Source: Pseudomonas fluorescens (GTDB lineage: Bacteria > Pseudomonadota > Gammaproteobacteria > Pseudomonadales > Pseudomonadaceae). From it: a stretch of 64,000 nucleotides of DNA. This document shows, one piece after another, positions 44,506-56,000 of the stretch (its first letter is position 1; every line of letters begins with the position of its first letter). The DNA lies in contig NZ_MSDF01000016.1 of NCBI RefSeq assembly GCF_002022275.1, forward strand, positions 2,301 to 66,300, written 5' to 3'. A program made the position numbers and the translations under genes. Under the pieces are notes generated by a model. That model was not told where the DNA came from and did no database searches. It saw nothing but the letters and a program-made list of their open reading frames with translations.

Positions 44506-46986
44506 ATGTTGCGAACCCTACCCATCAGTGCTTCAGGTCGGTTGCGACTGCTCATCGGGGCAGCCTTGTGCAGCCAATTGCTGATACCTGCCTTCGCCAT
44601 GGCCGATCCGGCCTACGACGCCCTGATCATCCAGGCGCGCAACGGCAACTTCACGCCAGCCCTCGCGCAACTGCGCCAACTCCCTGCCGAGCGCCAGACG
44701 CCAGGGCAGATCAGCGATCACTTGGTGATTGCCGGGTGGGCCGGGCAAGACGCTGAAGTGCTGAAGGTGTACGAAGCCCAAGGCAAAAATCGCAACTTGA
44801 CCACCCAGGCGCTCGCCACGGTGGCGCGTACCTATCGCAATCAAAAGCAGTGGCCGCAGGCCCTGGCGGTTTACCAGCAGGCGCTGCTGCGCGAGCCGAA
44901 CAATATCGACCTGCAGCTGGGCCTGGCCCTGACCCAGGCCGACGGTGGCCAAACCGCTGAAGCGGTGCGCCGCACGCGCGCGCTGGTGGCTGCCAACCCG
45001 AATGACCCCAACCGCCGCATGGCCCTGGGTTATGCGCTGACCCGCGCAGGCCTGAATTACGACGCCCTGTTCGAATTCGACCAGGCCTTTATCCGCGCCG
45101 GCGACAAGCCGGAAGTGGTGCGCGAATACATCGTCGCCCTGCAAAAGGCGCGTTTGCCGGAACCGGCGTTGCGCCTGTCGGCCAAACACCCGGGTGTGCT
45201 CGACGCCGTGACCCAGCGCCGCCTGGAAGGCGACCTCGCCGCCGAGCGCGTGCGCATGGCCGAGTACGCCACGCGCACGGAAAAAGAACGCTACGTGGTC
45301 GCCGACCGCGCCCTCAGCGACTACGACAAATTGCTCGCGCGCTGGACCCCGGACGCCAGTGCCCACGATGACGTCGTGCGCTGGCGCATCGACCGCCTCG
45401 GCGCGCTCAAGGCGCGCGCGCGCACCGCTGATGTGATCCGCGAATACCAGACCCTTAACGGCGAAGGCGTACAGCTGCCCACTTATGCGCTGCGTTGGGT
45501 TGCCGCGTCTTACCTCGACCAGCGCCAACCGGAACAGGCCGAACCGCTGTATCGCGAGGTATTGACCGCCCCGGACGCCGACGCCAGTTACCGCGTCGAT
45601 GACAGCACCGCGCTGTTCTACGCCCTGCTCGAAAGCGACAAAGTGGATGAGGCGCGCGCAGTGGCCAACGACTTGGCGAAAAGTCAGAACCCACGGGTTG
45701 AACTGAAGGGCTTGCCAATCGGTAACCCCAACGACAATTGGATGGACGCCCAGCAGCTGTCGGCCCAGGCCGGCACTTACGGCGGCGACCTGCAAGGCAG
45801 CGAAACCGGGCTTGAAGCCCTGGTGGCCAAAGCCCCGGGCAACGTCGGCCTGCGCCTGGCCCAGGCCGATATGTACCGCGCCCGCGACCTGCCACGGCGC
45901 GCCGAAGGCACCCTTAAGGAAACCGAAGCCCAGGCCCCGCGTGACATTGGCCTGGAAGTGTCCCAGGCCTACACCGCCATGGACCTGCAGGAATGGCGTC
46001 AGATGGACGCGCTGACCGACGACGTGCTGGCGCGCAACCCGGACAACCGCCAGGTGCAGCGCCTCAGCCGCCTGCGCGATGTGCACGACATGGCCGAACT
46101 GCGCGTCGAGGCCTACACCGGCAAGAGCTACGGCGGCGGTAACAACAACGACGCTGGCGCGGTGGCCGGCAGCCGCGACTGGGGCATTGAAAGCGTGCTC
46201 TACACGCCGCCTATCGATGAGGACTGGCGCCTGTTCGCCGGTGCCGGCTACGCCACCGCCGACTTCAACGAAGGCACCGGCCAGCACCGCTGGCAGCGTG
46301 TGGGCGTGGAGCGGCGTACCCGCGACATGACCCTGGAAGCCGAAATCTCCAACCATTCCTACGGCTATGGTTCCAAGCAAGGCGCAGCGGTGTCGATCAC
46401 CCGCGACATCAATGACAACTGGCAGTACGGCGGCAGCCTGGGCTACCTCCTGACCACCACGCCGCTGCGCGCGTTGAATGACAACGTGACGGCCAACGGC
46501 GGCAGCGGCTTTATCCGCTGGCGTCAGAATGAGAGCCGCGAGTGGAAACTCTCGTTGAGCCCCTCGCACTTCAGTGATGGCAACAACCGGCTCGAAGCCT
46601 TGCTCACCGGTCGCCAGGGCATCTACAGCTCGCCGCACGTGCAAGTGGACCTGGGCCTGGAAGTCGGTGCCAGCCGCAACACCAAGGACGACACGGTGTA
46701 CTTCAACCCCAAGTCCGACCTCAGCGTGTTGCCCACCGTCACGGTCAATCATGTGCTCTATCGCCGCTACGAAACCCAGTGGAGTCAGCAGTTCCAACTC
46801 GGCGCGGGTACGTATAGCCAGAAGGATTACTCCACGGGAGGCGTCGGCTTGATCGGCTACGGCCAACGTTTTCGCTGGAATGACGTACTGGACGTCGGCG
46901 CCAACCTGAGCCTGATCAGCCGCCCGTATGACGGCGATCGCGAACGCGATCTGCGCCTGCTCATCGACCTCACTTACCGTTTCTAG
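44506..46986 (+). CDS. pgaA: Poly-N-acetylglucosamine export porin PgaA
   Basis: Outer membrane protein that exports partly deacetylated PNAG. The 826-residue product has a signal peptide (MLRTLPISASGRLRLLIGAA, ending FAMA), a long periplasmic TPR superhelix (about 40-530; for example ALAVYQQALLREPNNIDLQL), and a C-terminal beta-barrel of about 300 residues ending in LLIDLTYRF. ATG 44506 is chosen because AAGGAAG lies about 9 bases upstream; an in-frame start at 44416 would precede the signal peptide with unlikely sequence. First gene of pgaABCD, with pgaB 12 bases downstream. Confidence 0.93.
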   Translation: MLRTLPISASGRLRLLIGAALCSQLLIPAFAMADPAYDALIIQARNGNFTPALAQLRQLPAERQTPGQISDHLVIAGWAGQDAEVLKVYEAQGKNRNLTTQALATVARTYRNQKQWPQALAVYQQALLREPNNIDLQLGLALTQADGGQTAEAVRRTRALVAANPNDPNRRMALGYALTRAGLNYDALFEFDQAFIRAGDKPEVVREYIVALQKARLPEPALRLSAKHPGVLDAVTQRRLEGDLAAERVRMAEYATRTEKERYVVADRALSDYDKLLARWTPDASAHDDVVRWRIDRLGALKARARTADVIREYQTLNGEGVQLPTYALRWVAASYLDQRQPEQAEPLYREVLTAPDADASYRVDDSTALFYALLESDKVDEARAVANDLAKSQNPRVELKGLPIGNPNDNWMDAQQLSAQAGTYGGDLQGSETGLEALVAKAPGNVGLRLAQADMYRARDLPRRAEGTLKETEAQAPRDIGLEVSQAYTAMDLQEWRQMDALTDDVLARNPDNRQVQRLSRLRDVHDMAELRVEAYTGKSYGGGNNNDAGAVAGSRDWGIESVLYTPPIDEDWRLFAGAGYATADFNEGTGQHRWQRVGVERRTRDMTLEAEISNHSYGYGSKQGAAVSITRDINDNWQYGGSLGYLLTTTPLRALNDNVTANGGSGFIRWRQNESREWKLSLSPSHFSDGNNRLEALLTGRQGIYSSPHVQVDLGLEVGASRNTKDDTVYFNPKSDLSVLPTVTVNHVLYRRYETQWSQQFQLGAGTYSQKDYSTGGVGLIGYGQRFRWNDVLDVGANLSLISRPYDGDRERDLRLLIDLTYRF

Positions 46987-46998
46987 AAGAGCCTGACC

Positions 46999-48996
46999 AT
47001 GACTGTTCTCAGCCGTTGCTTACTGGTCCTGGGTGTAGTGCTCGCCAGCGCTTGCGCCCAGCAGCCCGCGCCTTACACGCCCCCCGCCGAGCGGCCGACT
47101 CCGGCCAATGAAACGCCGTGGCCGAAAAACCACTTCTTGGGCATCGCCTACCACGACATCGAAGACCGCGACCCGGATCAGGCGGTGGTGGCGGTGCGCA
47201 CCGAGCGTTTGATCGACCAGTTGGCCTGGCTGCGCGAGAACGGCTACCAGCCGGTCAGCGTCGACCAGATCCTGGCCGCGCGCAGCGGCGGGCGAGAGTT
47301 GCCGCCCAAGGCCGTAATGCTCAGTTTCGACGACGGCTATTCAAGCTTTTACACCCGTGTGCTGCCAATTCTGCGCGCCTACAACTGGCCCGCCATTTTG
47401 GCGCCTGTGGGCTACTGGATTGACACGCCGCTGAACAAACCCGTCGACTTTGCCGGCACCCCCCGGGCCCGGTCCGACTTCCTGACCTGGGAACAGGTGC
47501 GCGAAATTTCCAAGTCGAACCTCGTGGAAATCGCCGCCCACACCGACGCCAGCCACACCGGCATCCTGGCCAACCCGCAGGGCAACCTGGAGCCGGCTGC
47601 CGCCACCCGTCGCTATGACGCCACCACCGGCAAATACGAAACCGAAGCCCAATTCCAGGCACGCATGCGGGCCGACGTGACCGCCATCACTAACAAACTG
47701 CGTGCGGTCACCGGCAAGGCGCCGCGCGTTTGGGTGTGGCCTTATGGCGCCGCCGATGGCACCTCACTCGCGGTAGTGGGCGAGCAGGGCTATCAGATGT
47801 CGCTGACCCTGGACGACGGCCTTGACGACCTCGCCAACCTCCAAAGCAGCCCGCGTTTCCTGGTGGCTTCCGACCCGGATGGCGAGCACTACGCCAACGC
47901 CATCGTCGGCACTCAGTCCAAGACCTCCATGCGCGTGCTGCACGTGGACCTGGACAACGTCTACGATCCGGACCCGGCCCAAGAGGCGCGCAACCTCGAT
48001 CAGTTGATCCAGCGCGTGGTCGACATGGGCGCCAGCACCGTGTTCCTGCAAGCGTTCGCCGACCCCAAGGGCGACGGCCTGGTGCACTCGCTGTATTTTC
48101 CCAACCGCCACCTGCCGGTGCGTCAGGACCTGTTCAACCGCGTGACCTGGCAGCTGCGCACCCGTGGCCATGTGGCCATTTACGCCTGGATGCCGGTGCT
48201 CAGTTTTGCCCTCGACCCGGCGCTGCCGCGCGTCACCCGCTGGGACCCGAAAACCGGGCAGGTCGGCATCGACCCGGACCAGTACAAACGCCTGTCGCCG
48301 TTTGATCCGAAGGTGCGCCAGCAGATCGGCGAGATCTACGAAGACCTCGCGCGCAACACCTCGATTGACGGTGTGCTGTTCCACGATGACGCGCTGTTCT
48401 CCGACTTCGAAGACGCCAGCCCCGCAGCGCTCAAGGCCTACGCCGCCAACGGCCTGCCGAGCAGCATCGCCGCACTGCGCGCCGAACCGGCCGTGATGCA
48501 ACGCTGGACCCGCTTCAAGAGCCGCTACCTGATCGATTTCACCCAGGAGCTGACCGCCAAGGTCCGCGCCATCCGTGGGCCACAGGTGCAGACCGCGCGC
48601 AATATCTTCGCCGAGCCGATGCTCAACCCGGCCAGCGAAACCTGGTTCGCGCAGAACCTTGATGATTTCCTCCAGACCTACGACTGGACCGCGCCGATGG
48701 CCATGCCGCTGATGGAAGGCGAGACGCTGAAGAACTCCAATGCGTGGCTTGAAAAACTCGTGGCCACCGTCAAGGCACGGCCCGGCGCGTTGCAGCGCAC
48801 CGTGTTTGAACTGCAAGCCAAAGACTGGCGCACGAAAGACGCGCCAAACATCGACGGCGCGCAGATGGCTGAATGGATGGGTGTGCTCAAACGCCAGGGG
48901 GTCAGGAGTTTTGGCTACTACCCGGACAACTTCCTGGAAAATTCCCCGGACCTGAAGACGGTACGTCCGGCCCTTTCCAACCAATGGAACCCTTGA
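46999..48996 (+). CDS. pgaB: PNAG deacetylase lipoprotein PgaB
   Basis: Outer membrane lipoprotein that partly deacetylates PNAG in the periplasm so it can pass PgaA. The 665-residue product begins [20 protein letters not shown] with lipobox (LASAC). The N-terminal CE4 deacetylase domain has D111-D112 in SFDDGYSSF and H181 and H186 in AHTDASH as likely metal ligands. The C-terminal glycoside-hydrolase-like domain (from about 310) contains [15 protein letters not shown]. It lies between pgaA and pgaC. Confidence 0.94.
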   Translation: MTVLSRCLLVLGVVLASACAQQPAPYTPPAERPTPANETPWPKNHFLGIAYHDIEDRDPDQAVVAVRTERLIDQLAWLRENGYQPVSVDQILAARSGGRELPPKAVMLSFDDGYSSFYTRVLPILRAYNWPAILAPVGYWIDTPLNKPVDFAGTPRARSDFLTWEQVREISKSNLVEIAAHTDASHTGILANPQGNLEPAAATRRYDATTGKYETEAQFQARMRADVTAITNKLRAVTGKAPRVWVWPYGAADGTSLAVVGEQGYQMSLTLDDGLDDLANLQSSPRFLVASDPDGEHYANAIVGTQSKTSMRVLHVDLDNVYDPDPAQEARNLDQLIQRVVDMGASTVFLQAFADPKGDGLVHSLYFPNRHLPVRQDLFNRVTWQLRTRGHVAIYAWMPVLSFALDPALPRVTRWDPKTGQVGIDPDQYKRLSPFDPKVRQQIGEIYEDLARNTSIDGVLFHDDALFSDFEDASPAALKAYAANGLPSSIAALRAEPAVMQRWTRFKSRYLIDFTQELTAKVRAIRGPQVQTARNIFAEPMLNPASETWFAQNLDDFLQTYDWTAPMAMPLMEGETLKNSNAWLEKLVATVKARPGALQRTVFELQAKDWRTKDAPNIDGAQMAEWMGVLKRQGVRSFGYYPDNFLENSPDLKTVRPALSNQWNP

Positions 48997-48998
48997 CC

Positions 48999-50339
48999 AT
49001 GTTCGACAGAATCCTGGCTTTATTCGTGTTGGCGCTGGTGTTGGGTGTGCCCCTTGGCCTGATTTTCCTGGTCACCGGGCAGTTCCTGATGGACTTCGTG
49101 TTCTTCTACCCGCTGTTCATGTCGGCGCTGTGGATCGCCGGCGGCCTGTACTTCTGGCTGCACTGGGAGCGCCACTGGCCGTGGAAGGAAGACACACCGG
49201 CGCCGACGCTGGCCGGCAACCCGCTGATCTCGATCATCGTGCCTTGCTACAACGAGGGCGATAACGTTGCCGACACCATGCATGCCGCGCTGGACCAGTT
49301 GTACCCGAACATCGAAGTGATCGCGGTCAACGACGGCTCCAAAGACAACACCGCTGAGGTGCTCGACGCCCTGGCCTTGCAGCACCCACGCCTGCGCGTG
49401 TTGCACCTGGCGCAAAACCAGGGCAAGGCCGTGGCCTTACGCATGGGCGCCGTGGCGGCACGCAGCGAGTACCTGGTGTGCATCGACGGCGATGCCTTGC
49501 TCGACAAAAACGCGGCGGCTTATATGGTTGCGCCGATGCTCGATAACCCGCGCCTGGGCGCCGTGACCGGCAACCCGCGTATCCGCACGCGTTCGACCTT
49601 GATTGGCCGGGTGCAGGTGGGCGAGTTCTCCTCGATCATCGGCTTGATCAAGCGCACCCAGCGCGTGTTTGGCCGGATCTTTACGGTGTCGGGTGTGGTG
49701 GTGGCGTTTCGCAAAAAGGCGCTGGACCGCATCGACTACTGGTCCACCGACATGATCACCGAAGACATCGATGTGAGCTGGAAGCTGCAGCTGGATCACT
49801 GGGCCATCTTCTACGAGCCCCGCGCACTGTGCTGGATCCTGATGCCGGAAACCGTCGGCGGCCTGTGGAAGCAGCGTCTGCGCTGGGCCCAGGGCGGCGC
49901 CGAAGTGCTGTTCAAGAACATCCGTGGCATCTGGCAATGGCGCCATCGCTACCTGTGGCCGCTGCTGTTCGAATACTGCCTGTCCACCGGTTGGGCCTTC
50001 ACCTTTCTGCTGTCAGTGATCTTCTGGGGCCTGGGCAAATTCATGGTGCTGCCGCAGGCCATTGCCGTGGAGTCGCTGATGCCACCGGCGTTTACCGGCC
50101 TGGTGCTGGCGATGGTGTGCCTGCTGCAGTTTGCGGTGAGCATCCTGATTGACCGGCGCTACGAAAAAGACCTGTGGAAGACCCTGTTCTGGACCGTGTG
50201 GTACCCGATGGTGTTCTGGCTGGTCAGTTTGTTCACCACCCTGGTCAGCTTTCCCAAGGTGCTGTTCAACCAGCATCAGAAACGCGCGCGCTGGGTCAGC
50301 CCGGACCGCGGTATCAAACCCCGCGAAGAGGAGGCGTGA
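48999..50339 (+). CDS. pgaC: PNAG synthase, GT2 glycosyltransferase PgaC
   Basis: Inner membrane processive glycosyltransferase that polymerises UDP-GlcNAc. The 446-residue product has N-terminal helices, then the GT-A domain with [21 protein letters not shown] (DxD-type), and the QxxRW motif in [10 protein letters not shown], then C-terminal membrane helices. ATG 48999 (MFDRILALF) is preferred to the ATG at 48984, which overlaps pgaB further. It is 2 bases downstream of the pgaB stop and 2 bases upstream of pgaD. Confidence 0.94.
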   Translation: MFDRILALFVLALVLGVPLGLIFLVTGQFLMDFVFFYPLFMSALWIAGGLYFWLHWERHWPWKEDTPAPTLAGNPLISIIVPCYNEGDNVADTMHAALDQLYPNIEVIAVNDGSKDNTAEVLDALALQHPRLRVLHLAQNQGKAVALRMGAVAARSEYLVCIDGDALLDKNAAAYMVAPMLDNPRLGAVTGNPRIRTRSTLIGRVQVGEFSSIIGLIKRTQRVFGRIFTVSGVVVAFRKKALDRIDYWSTDMITEDIDVSWKLQLDHWAIFYEPRALCWILMPETVGGLWKQRLRWAQGGAEVLFKNIRGIWQWRHRYLWPLLFEYCLSTGWAFTFLLSVIFWGLGKFMVLPQAIAVESLMPPAFTGLVLAMVCLLQFAVSILIDRRYEKDLWKTLFWTVWYPMVFWLVSLFTTLVSFPKVLFNQHQKRARWVSPDRGIKPREEEA

Positions 50340-50341
50340 TC

Positions 50342-50824
50342 ATGAAACTGGTCAGAACTCGCCAAAACACACTGATGTGGATCATCGATGTGCTGCTGAC
50401 ACTGCTCGCCTGGGCCGGGCTGGTCTGGCTGCTCGCGCGCGGCATGAGCGCCATGCTCGAGACCCACGGCGGCCCGCGCCTGGACGCGCCGATTTTCGCC
50501 GCGCTCAACACCTTGCAGATCTACCTGTGGATCGCGCTGTTCAACGCAGTCATCCTGATCAGCTGGGCACGTTATCAACAGCGCCGAGGGCGCAAGTTCG
50601 CCCAGCGCCGGGCTGAGGCGGATGCGCTCAGCGACAAAAGTTTGAGTGAGAGTTTTAACCTGGGCGACGGCCACCTGGAACAGTTTCGCAAGCCGGGTGT
50701 GCTGGTGATCCACAACGACGAAGAGGGCGGTGTGGAAGACGTTAAATCCCACGTTTCTCGCGACGTGGAGCGCCCGGGCCTGGCCCTGGTGCCGGGCGCA
50801 GAAAAAGACAAAGGCGCCGGTTAG
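50342..50824 (+). CDS. pgaD: PNAG synthesis accessory protein PgaD
   Basis: Inner membrane partner of PgaC needed for polymerisation, and the place where c-di-GMP acts in E. coli. The 160-residue product has two transmembrane helices (IIDVLLTLLAWAGLVWLLA and LQIYLWIALFNAVILISWA) and a soluble C-terminal tail. ATG 50342 has an excellent ribosome site (GAGGAGG about 7 bases upstream). It is the last gene of the operon; the tail after residue 110 is longer than I expect from the E. coli protein. Confidence 0.9.
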   Translation: MKLVRTRQNTLMWIIDVLLTLLAWAGLVWLLARGMSAMLETHGGPRLDAPIFAALNTLQIYLWIALFNAVILISWARYQQRRGRKFAQRRAEADALSDKSLSESFNLGDGHLEQFRKPGVLVIHNDEEGGVEDVKSHVSRDVERPGLALVPGAEKDKGAG

Positions 50825-50830
50825 AAGACC

Positions 50831-50962
50831 GATCGTTCCCACGCTCTGCGTGGGAATGCATCTTGTGACGCTCCGCGTCACCTCCCATGGCTTGAGATAA
50901 TCGCGAAATTCTGGACGCGGAGCGTCCGTGGCTGCATTCCCACGCGGAGCGTGGGAACGATC
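50831..50962. repeat. REP-like repeat of a second family (GTTCCCACGC type)
   Basis: Outer inverted repeat of 30 bases (50831-50860 with 50933-50962, one mismatch in the loop-proximal part), built of CGTTCCCACGC/GCGTGGGAACG. Inside it are two smaller hairpins, TGACGCTCCGCGTCA (50866-50880) and GGACGCGGAGCGTCC (50913-50927). The rest of the gap, 50963-51299, is AT-rich and presumably carries the promoter of the two-partner secretion genes; no clear element is assigned. Confidence 0.85.
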
Positions 50963-51299
50963 ATCGACCTGCTTCGCCTGGCATTCCGATAAATGGGATC
51001 CAATTCACAAAATACCCGCGAACTTTTCTGTATTCCCCGGTACTAACCTATCTCGACGCTTAGTTGATGGCCAAATAATGGCGTTCAATCAGCTATTTGT
51101 CGAATCGCTATCAAAACAGTTGCCGCCTGTCGGATTAAAAATTCCAGAAATGGGCTGTAACGCTTTTTTGATAATTTGTTTTTGTTATTTATCAACGGCT
51201 TACAAACTTTATTAGTGCGAAAGTCCAACTAGTCCAGCGCCTTGGACCTGCGGAAGTTCGATGTTAGTTTGCCGCCCCTTGAATTTCGACGGATCGAAC

Positions 51300-53024
51300 A
51301 TGTCTTCGTTATTACCACGGACTCGGTATTTGCTGTGCACTTTCCTGCTCGCTTACATGAGCCTGAACAGTGCAAACGCCGCCCCCACGCCAGGGGATCA
51401 AGACCTGATCCGCGATCGGCAAAACCGCCTGCTCGAAGAGCAGCAGCGCCGTCTTGAAGAACTCAAGGAACTGCCCGGTAAAGAAGCCAAGCCCCAGGCT
51501 CCGGCCGTGCCGGTGGACACGCGTTGCTTCCCGATCAAAGACATCGAGCTCAAGGGCGCCGACAGCTTGCCCGCCCCGGACCGCGAGCGCCTGCTCAAGC
51601 CCTACATCGGCCAGTGCCTGGGCGTGTCGCAGCTCAATGAACTGCTCAAGACCATTACCGATTACTACATCGCCAAAGGCCGCGTCACCAGCCGCGCCTA
51701 CCTGCCGCAGCAGGACCTTTCCAGCGGCCACCTGCAGGTGCTGGTGGTCGAAGGCAAACTCGAGGCCTTGAAAAGCGCCGACGGCAGCAGCGTGACCGAC
51801 CGCGAACTGGCCATGGCCTTTCCCGGCAAGGTCGGCGAGGCGCTCAACCTGCGCGAAGTCGAGCAACTGGTGGACCAGTTGAACCGCCTGCCCTCCAAGC
51901 AAGCACAAATGGAGCTGACCCCCGGCCGCCAGATCGGCGGCAGCGACGTGGTGGTCAAGAACACCCCGCAAAAGCCCTGGCGCGCCAGCCTGTCGCGCAA
52001 TAACGACGGCCAGAAAAGCACCGGCGAACAGCAATGGGGTGCGGGCCTTGAGTGGGACAGCCCGCTAGGCCTCGCCGACCAACTGGTGCTGCGTGGCGGC
52101 CACGATGCGGTCAGTGACCATCAGAAAACCTCGAAAAACAGCATGCTCTACTACAACCTGCCGTGGGGCTGGTGGAACTTCAGTTACACCTACAGCCAGA
52201 GCGATTACCGCGCCGTGGGCGATGCAGACACCTTCAAGTTCAAACAGTCGGGTGACAACGAGAACCACCAGTTTCGCGCCGAGCGGGTGATCCATCGCGA
52301 CGACGTGAGCAAAACCTCGCTCAACGCCGGGGTCGCGCATTTGCGCACCAACAACTACATCAACGATGAGCGCCTCGGTAACAGCAGCAACCGCCTGAGC
52401 GAGCTGCAACTGGGCATCAACCACGGCCGACGCATCGGCAACGCTTTCGTCAACCTCGACCTCGGCATGCAAAACGGTATTGGTGCTTTCGATGCGCAAA
52501 ACAGCCATCAAGGCCGTAACCAGTTTGGCGATCTGAACCCCAACCCGCGCTACCGCAAATACACCGCCACCGTCAGCTACCTGCAGCCGTTTTCGTTGTG
52601 GGGGGAGTCGTTCAGTTTTTCCAGCCTGGCCACCGGCCAACGCAGCGAAGACGTGCTGTTCAGCCCGCAGCGCATGAGCCTTGGCGGCTCCTCCTCGGTA
52701 CGCGGTTTCAAAGACCAGCAGCTCACCGGCGACAGCGGCGGCTACTGGCGCAACGACGTGCGCTGGGCCCGCCCGGTGACCTGGGACTGGATGCGCCCCG
52801 CCTTTGCCGAATACGGCGCCAGCGTCGGCTACGACCAGGGCGTGATCAGCAACGGCCGCTACAACGGCGAAGTGCACGGCCGGGTCTCGAGCAACTCTCT
52901 GGAGTTATTCGCCCGTGGCAAATACGTCAGCACCAGCGTGACCTTTGCGCATTCTTTGGAACGCCCGGCAGTGATGAGCGAGCGCGAAGCGCCGATCTAC
53001 TTCCGCATGGATTTCTTCCTGTAA
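51300..53024 (+). CDS. Two-partner secretion outer membrane transporter (TpsB/CdiB type)
   Basis: Omp85-family channel of 574 residues that exports the large TpsA protein encoded next. It has a signal peptide (to about residue 28), a coiled segment (DRQNRLLEEQQRRLEELKEL), two POTRA domains (about 80-230) and a 16-stranded barrel with the conserved VRGF motif at 467-470 (SSSVRGFKDQQLTGDSGGYW). ATG 51300 gives a normal signal peptide; the earlier in-frame ATG at 51261 does not. The TpsA gene starts 31 bases downstream. Confidence 0.92.
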   Translation: MSSLLPRTRYLLCTFLLAYMSLNSANAAPTPGDQDLIRDRQNRLLEEQQRRLEELKELPGKEAKPQAPAVPVDTRCFPIKDIELKGADSLPAPDRERLLKPYIGQCLGVSQLNELLKTITDYYIAKGRVTSRAYLPQQDLSSGHLQVLVVEGKLEALKSADGSSVTDRELAMAFPGKVGEALNLREVEQLVDQLNRLPSKQAQMELTPGRQIGGSDVVVKNTPQKPWRASLSRNNDGQKSTGEQQWGAGLEWDSPLGLADQLVLRGGHDAVSDHQKTSKNSMLYYNLPWGWWNFSYTYSQSDYRAVGDADTFKFKQSGDNENHQFRAERVIHRDDVSKTSLNAGVAHLRTNNYINDERLGNSSNRLSELQLGINHGRRIGNAFVNLDLGMQNGIGAFDAQNSHQGRNQFGDLNPNPRYRKYTATVSYLQPFSLWGESFSFSSLATGQRSEDVLFSPQRMSLGGSSSVRGFKDQQLTGDSGGYWRNDVRWARPVTWDWMRPAFAEYGASVGYDQGVISNGRYNGEVHGRVSSNSLELFARGKYVSTSVTFAHSLERPAVMSEREAPIYFRMDFFL

Positions 53025-53055
53025 TTCAACGCCCCGTTACATCGAGAATTTGACA

Positions 53056-56000
53056 ATGGATGTTCGCCACTTTGCCTTTCTGGCCCGCCAACCTTCTGCT
53101 GCGCTGAAGCCGCGAGACTCGTTCTTCGGCCTGCCCAAACGCGGCTTGGTGCTGATCCTCGCCAACGCGCTGTTCTGGCAGCCGCTGCTGGCGCAAGCCG
53201 AAGGCATTGTGGTGAGTGCGCCGGGTACCACCGTCGGCCAAGCCGGCAATGGCGTGCCCGTGGTGAACATCGCCACGCCCAATGGCAGTGGCCTGTCCCA
53301 CAACCAGTTCAAGGACTACAACGTCGGCCCCAACGGCGTGATCCTCAACAACGCCACCGGCGCGGTACAAAACACCCAGCTGGGCGGCTACATCGTCGGC
53401 AACCCCAACCTCAAGGGCGGCGCCGCCAGCGTCATCCTCAACGAAGTCAACGGCGGCAGCCCCAGCCAGTTGCGCGGTTACACCGAAGTGGCGGGGCAGG
53501 CGGCCAAGGTCATCGTCGCCAACCCCTACGGCGTGACGTGCAGCGGTTGCGGGTTTATCAACACGCCCAACGTGACCCTCACCACCGGCAAACCGGTGCT
53601 CGACGCCAGCGGGCAGTTGCAGCGCTACCAGGTCGACGGCGGCGCCGTGACCATCGACGGCGAAGGCCTGAATGCGAGCAACGTCGACCGCTTCGAAATC
53701 ATCACCCGCTCGGCCAAGATCAACGCACAGATCAATGCCCGAGAACTGGCCGTGATCGCCGGGCGCAACGACGTCGATGCGAAAACCCTGGCCGCCACCC
53801 CGCGCGCCGATGACGGCAGCGCCAAACCTGAACTGGCGATCGACTCCTCAGCCCTGGGCGGCATGTACGCTGGCGCGATCAAACTGGTGGGCACCGAAGC
53901 CGGTGTGGGCGTGAAGCTCGACGGCACGCTGGCGGCCAGCGGCGGTGACATCCAGCTGGATGCCAACGGCCACCTGAGCATGGCGCAAACCGCTGCCACC
54001 GGTAACGTCAAGGTCACCGCGCAGAGCGTCGACCTCACTGACAAGGTCTACGCCACCGGGAATGTGCAAGTGACCAGCGCCCAAGCCCTGGTCAACCAGA
54101 AAAGCATCGCCGCCGGCCAGCGTATTGATCTCAGCGCGGCCAGCGTGACCAACGCCGGCATCATCGAAGCAGGCGTGGCGCCGGACAACAGCCGCAACGC
54201 CAGCGGCGACCTGGCGATTAACACGCAAACCGTGAACACCACCGGCAACCTGCTCGCCAGCCGTTCCCTGGCAATCACCGCCGCACAAGCGCTGACCAAC
54301 CAAGGCAGCATCATTCAAGGTAAAACCGTGAGCGTCAGCACGGCCAGGCTGACCAACCAGGGCGCCACGGCTCGGCTGTACGGCGAGCAGAACCTGGCGA
54401 TCAGCGCACCGGCTGTTGCGAACCTCGGCGGCTTGATTCGCTTCGGTGAAGGCCAGTCCGCCACGCTCAACAGCGCTTCACTGGACAACCGCCAGGGCCG
54501 CATCGAAATGGCCGGCGGTAATCTGGTATTGGTCAGTACCGACTTGAACAACGCGGGCGGCCAAGTCGTCGCCAACGACCTGACGGTGTATGCCGGCAAC
54601 CTCAATAACCAGAACGGCGTGATGGTGGCCGGCGCGCTGACGGTGAACACCCGCGACCTCGACAACAGCCTCAAGGGCCTGATCCAGGCGGACAACGGCG
54701 CGCTGAACCTCAACGTCGCGAATGCCTTCAACAACAGCCAGGGGTTCGCCCAGGCCAGCTCTGACCTCAGCCTCAACGCTGGCAGCCTCAGCAGCAACGC
54801 CAATGGCGTGCTGAGCGCCAACACCGGCAAGTTGACCCTCGTCACCGCCCAACAGCTCAACAACGCCCAGGGCCGCTTGCAAGCCGGGCAGGGCGACATC
54901 GAACTGCACGCCGCCAACCTGAATAACCAAAGCGGCGTGATCGTCGGCCAGCAACTGCTGCTCGACGTGACCGGTGGTGACATCGACAACCGCGCCGGGC
55001 GCGTGCTGGGTGACAAACTTGACGTGCGCGCCTCTGGCCTCGACAACCGCGACGCAGGCCTGCTGGCCGGTGGTGCGCAAGGGGTGAGCCTGTCGCTCAA
55101 AGGGCCGGGCCAACTGCTCAACGCTCAAGGCCGCATTCAAAGCGAAGGCCTTTTGCAGTTGCACGGCGAAAGCCTGGACAACAGCGCTGGCGTCCTGCTC
55201 GGCCAATCGGTCGACCTCACCGCACAGACCTTCACCAACAGCAACAAAGGCGCGCTGGTCAGCGATGGCGGCGACATCACCTTCAACGTCAGCGACCTGT
55301 TGACCAACGCCGGCGGCACCCTCGATGCCGGTGAGCGCAGCATTCTGGTCCAGGCCCTCACCACCCTCGACAACCGCGGCGGCACCTTGCGCGGCAACCG
55401 TCTGGACATCACCGCGCAACACCTGAACAACGACGCCGGGCAACTGCTGGCCGGCAACCAGGGCCTGAGCTACAGCGGCCAGGACGTGTCGAACCGCAAA
55501 GGCCTGATCCTGAGTGGCGGCGCGCACACCCAGCTGGACACCGGCAGCCTGGATAACACCGGCGGCACCGTGCAAGGCGACACCCTGACCGTCACCGCCA
55601 ACACGGCAGACAACGGCGGCGGTGGCCTGATGGCCAGCCTGGTCGGCAACCTGCAACTGACCGTCGAGGCCTTGGCCAACCGGGGCGGCAAGTTGTTCGG
55701 TAAAGAGCAGGTGACTGTCAGCGGCAACACTTTCGACAACAGCGCGGGCGGCCAGCTCAGTGGCAAACAGCTCAACCTGACCTCGCGCGACACGTTGACC
55801 AACACCGGCGGCCTGATCGAAGCCAACGAAGGCCTGACCCTCACCGGCGGCAACCTCGACAACAGCGCCGGCGGGCAAGTGCGTGCGCTGGCCGGTGCCA
55901 ACAGCCGCCTTAACCTCAGCGGCGCACTCAACAACGCGAGCGGCATCCTCGAATTCGGCACCCACGCTTTCAGCCTCGACGCTGCCAGCTTGAACAACAC

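Noticed and set aside
44533..46866. 777-residue minus-strand open frame opposite pgaA
   Set aside because: High-GC shadow of pgaA; no recognisable domain and no ribosome site.
50928..51215. 95-residue frame starting MAAFPRGAWER after pgaD
   Set aside because: It begins inside the REP-like repeat and runs into AT-rich promoter DNA; such frames recur wherever this repeat occurs.
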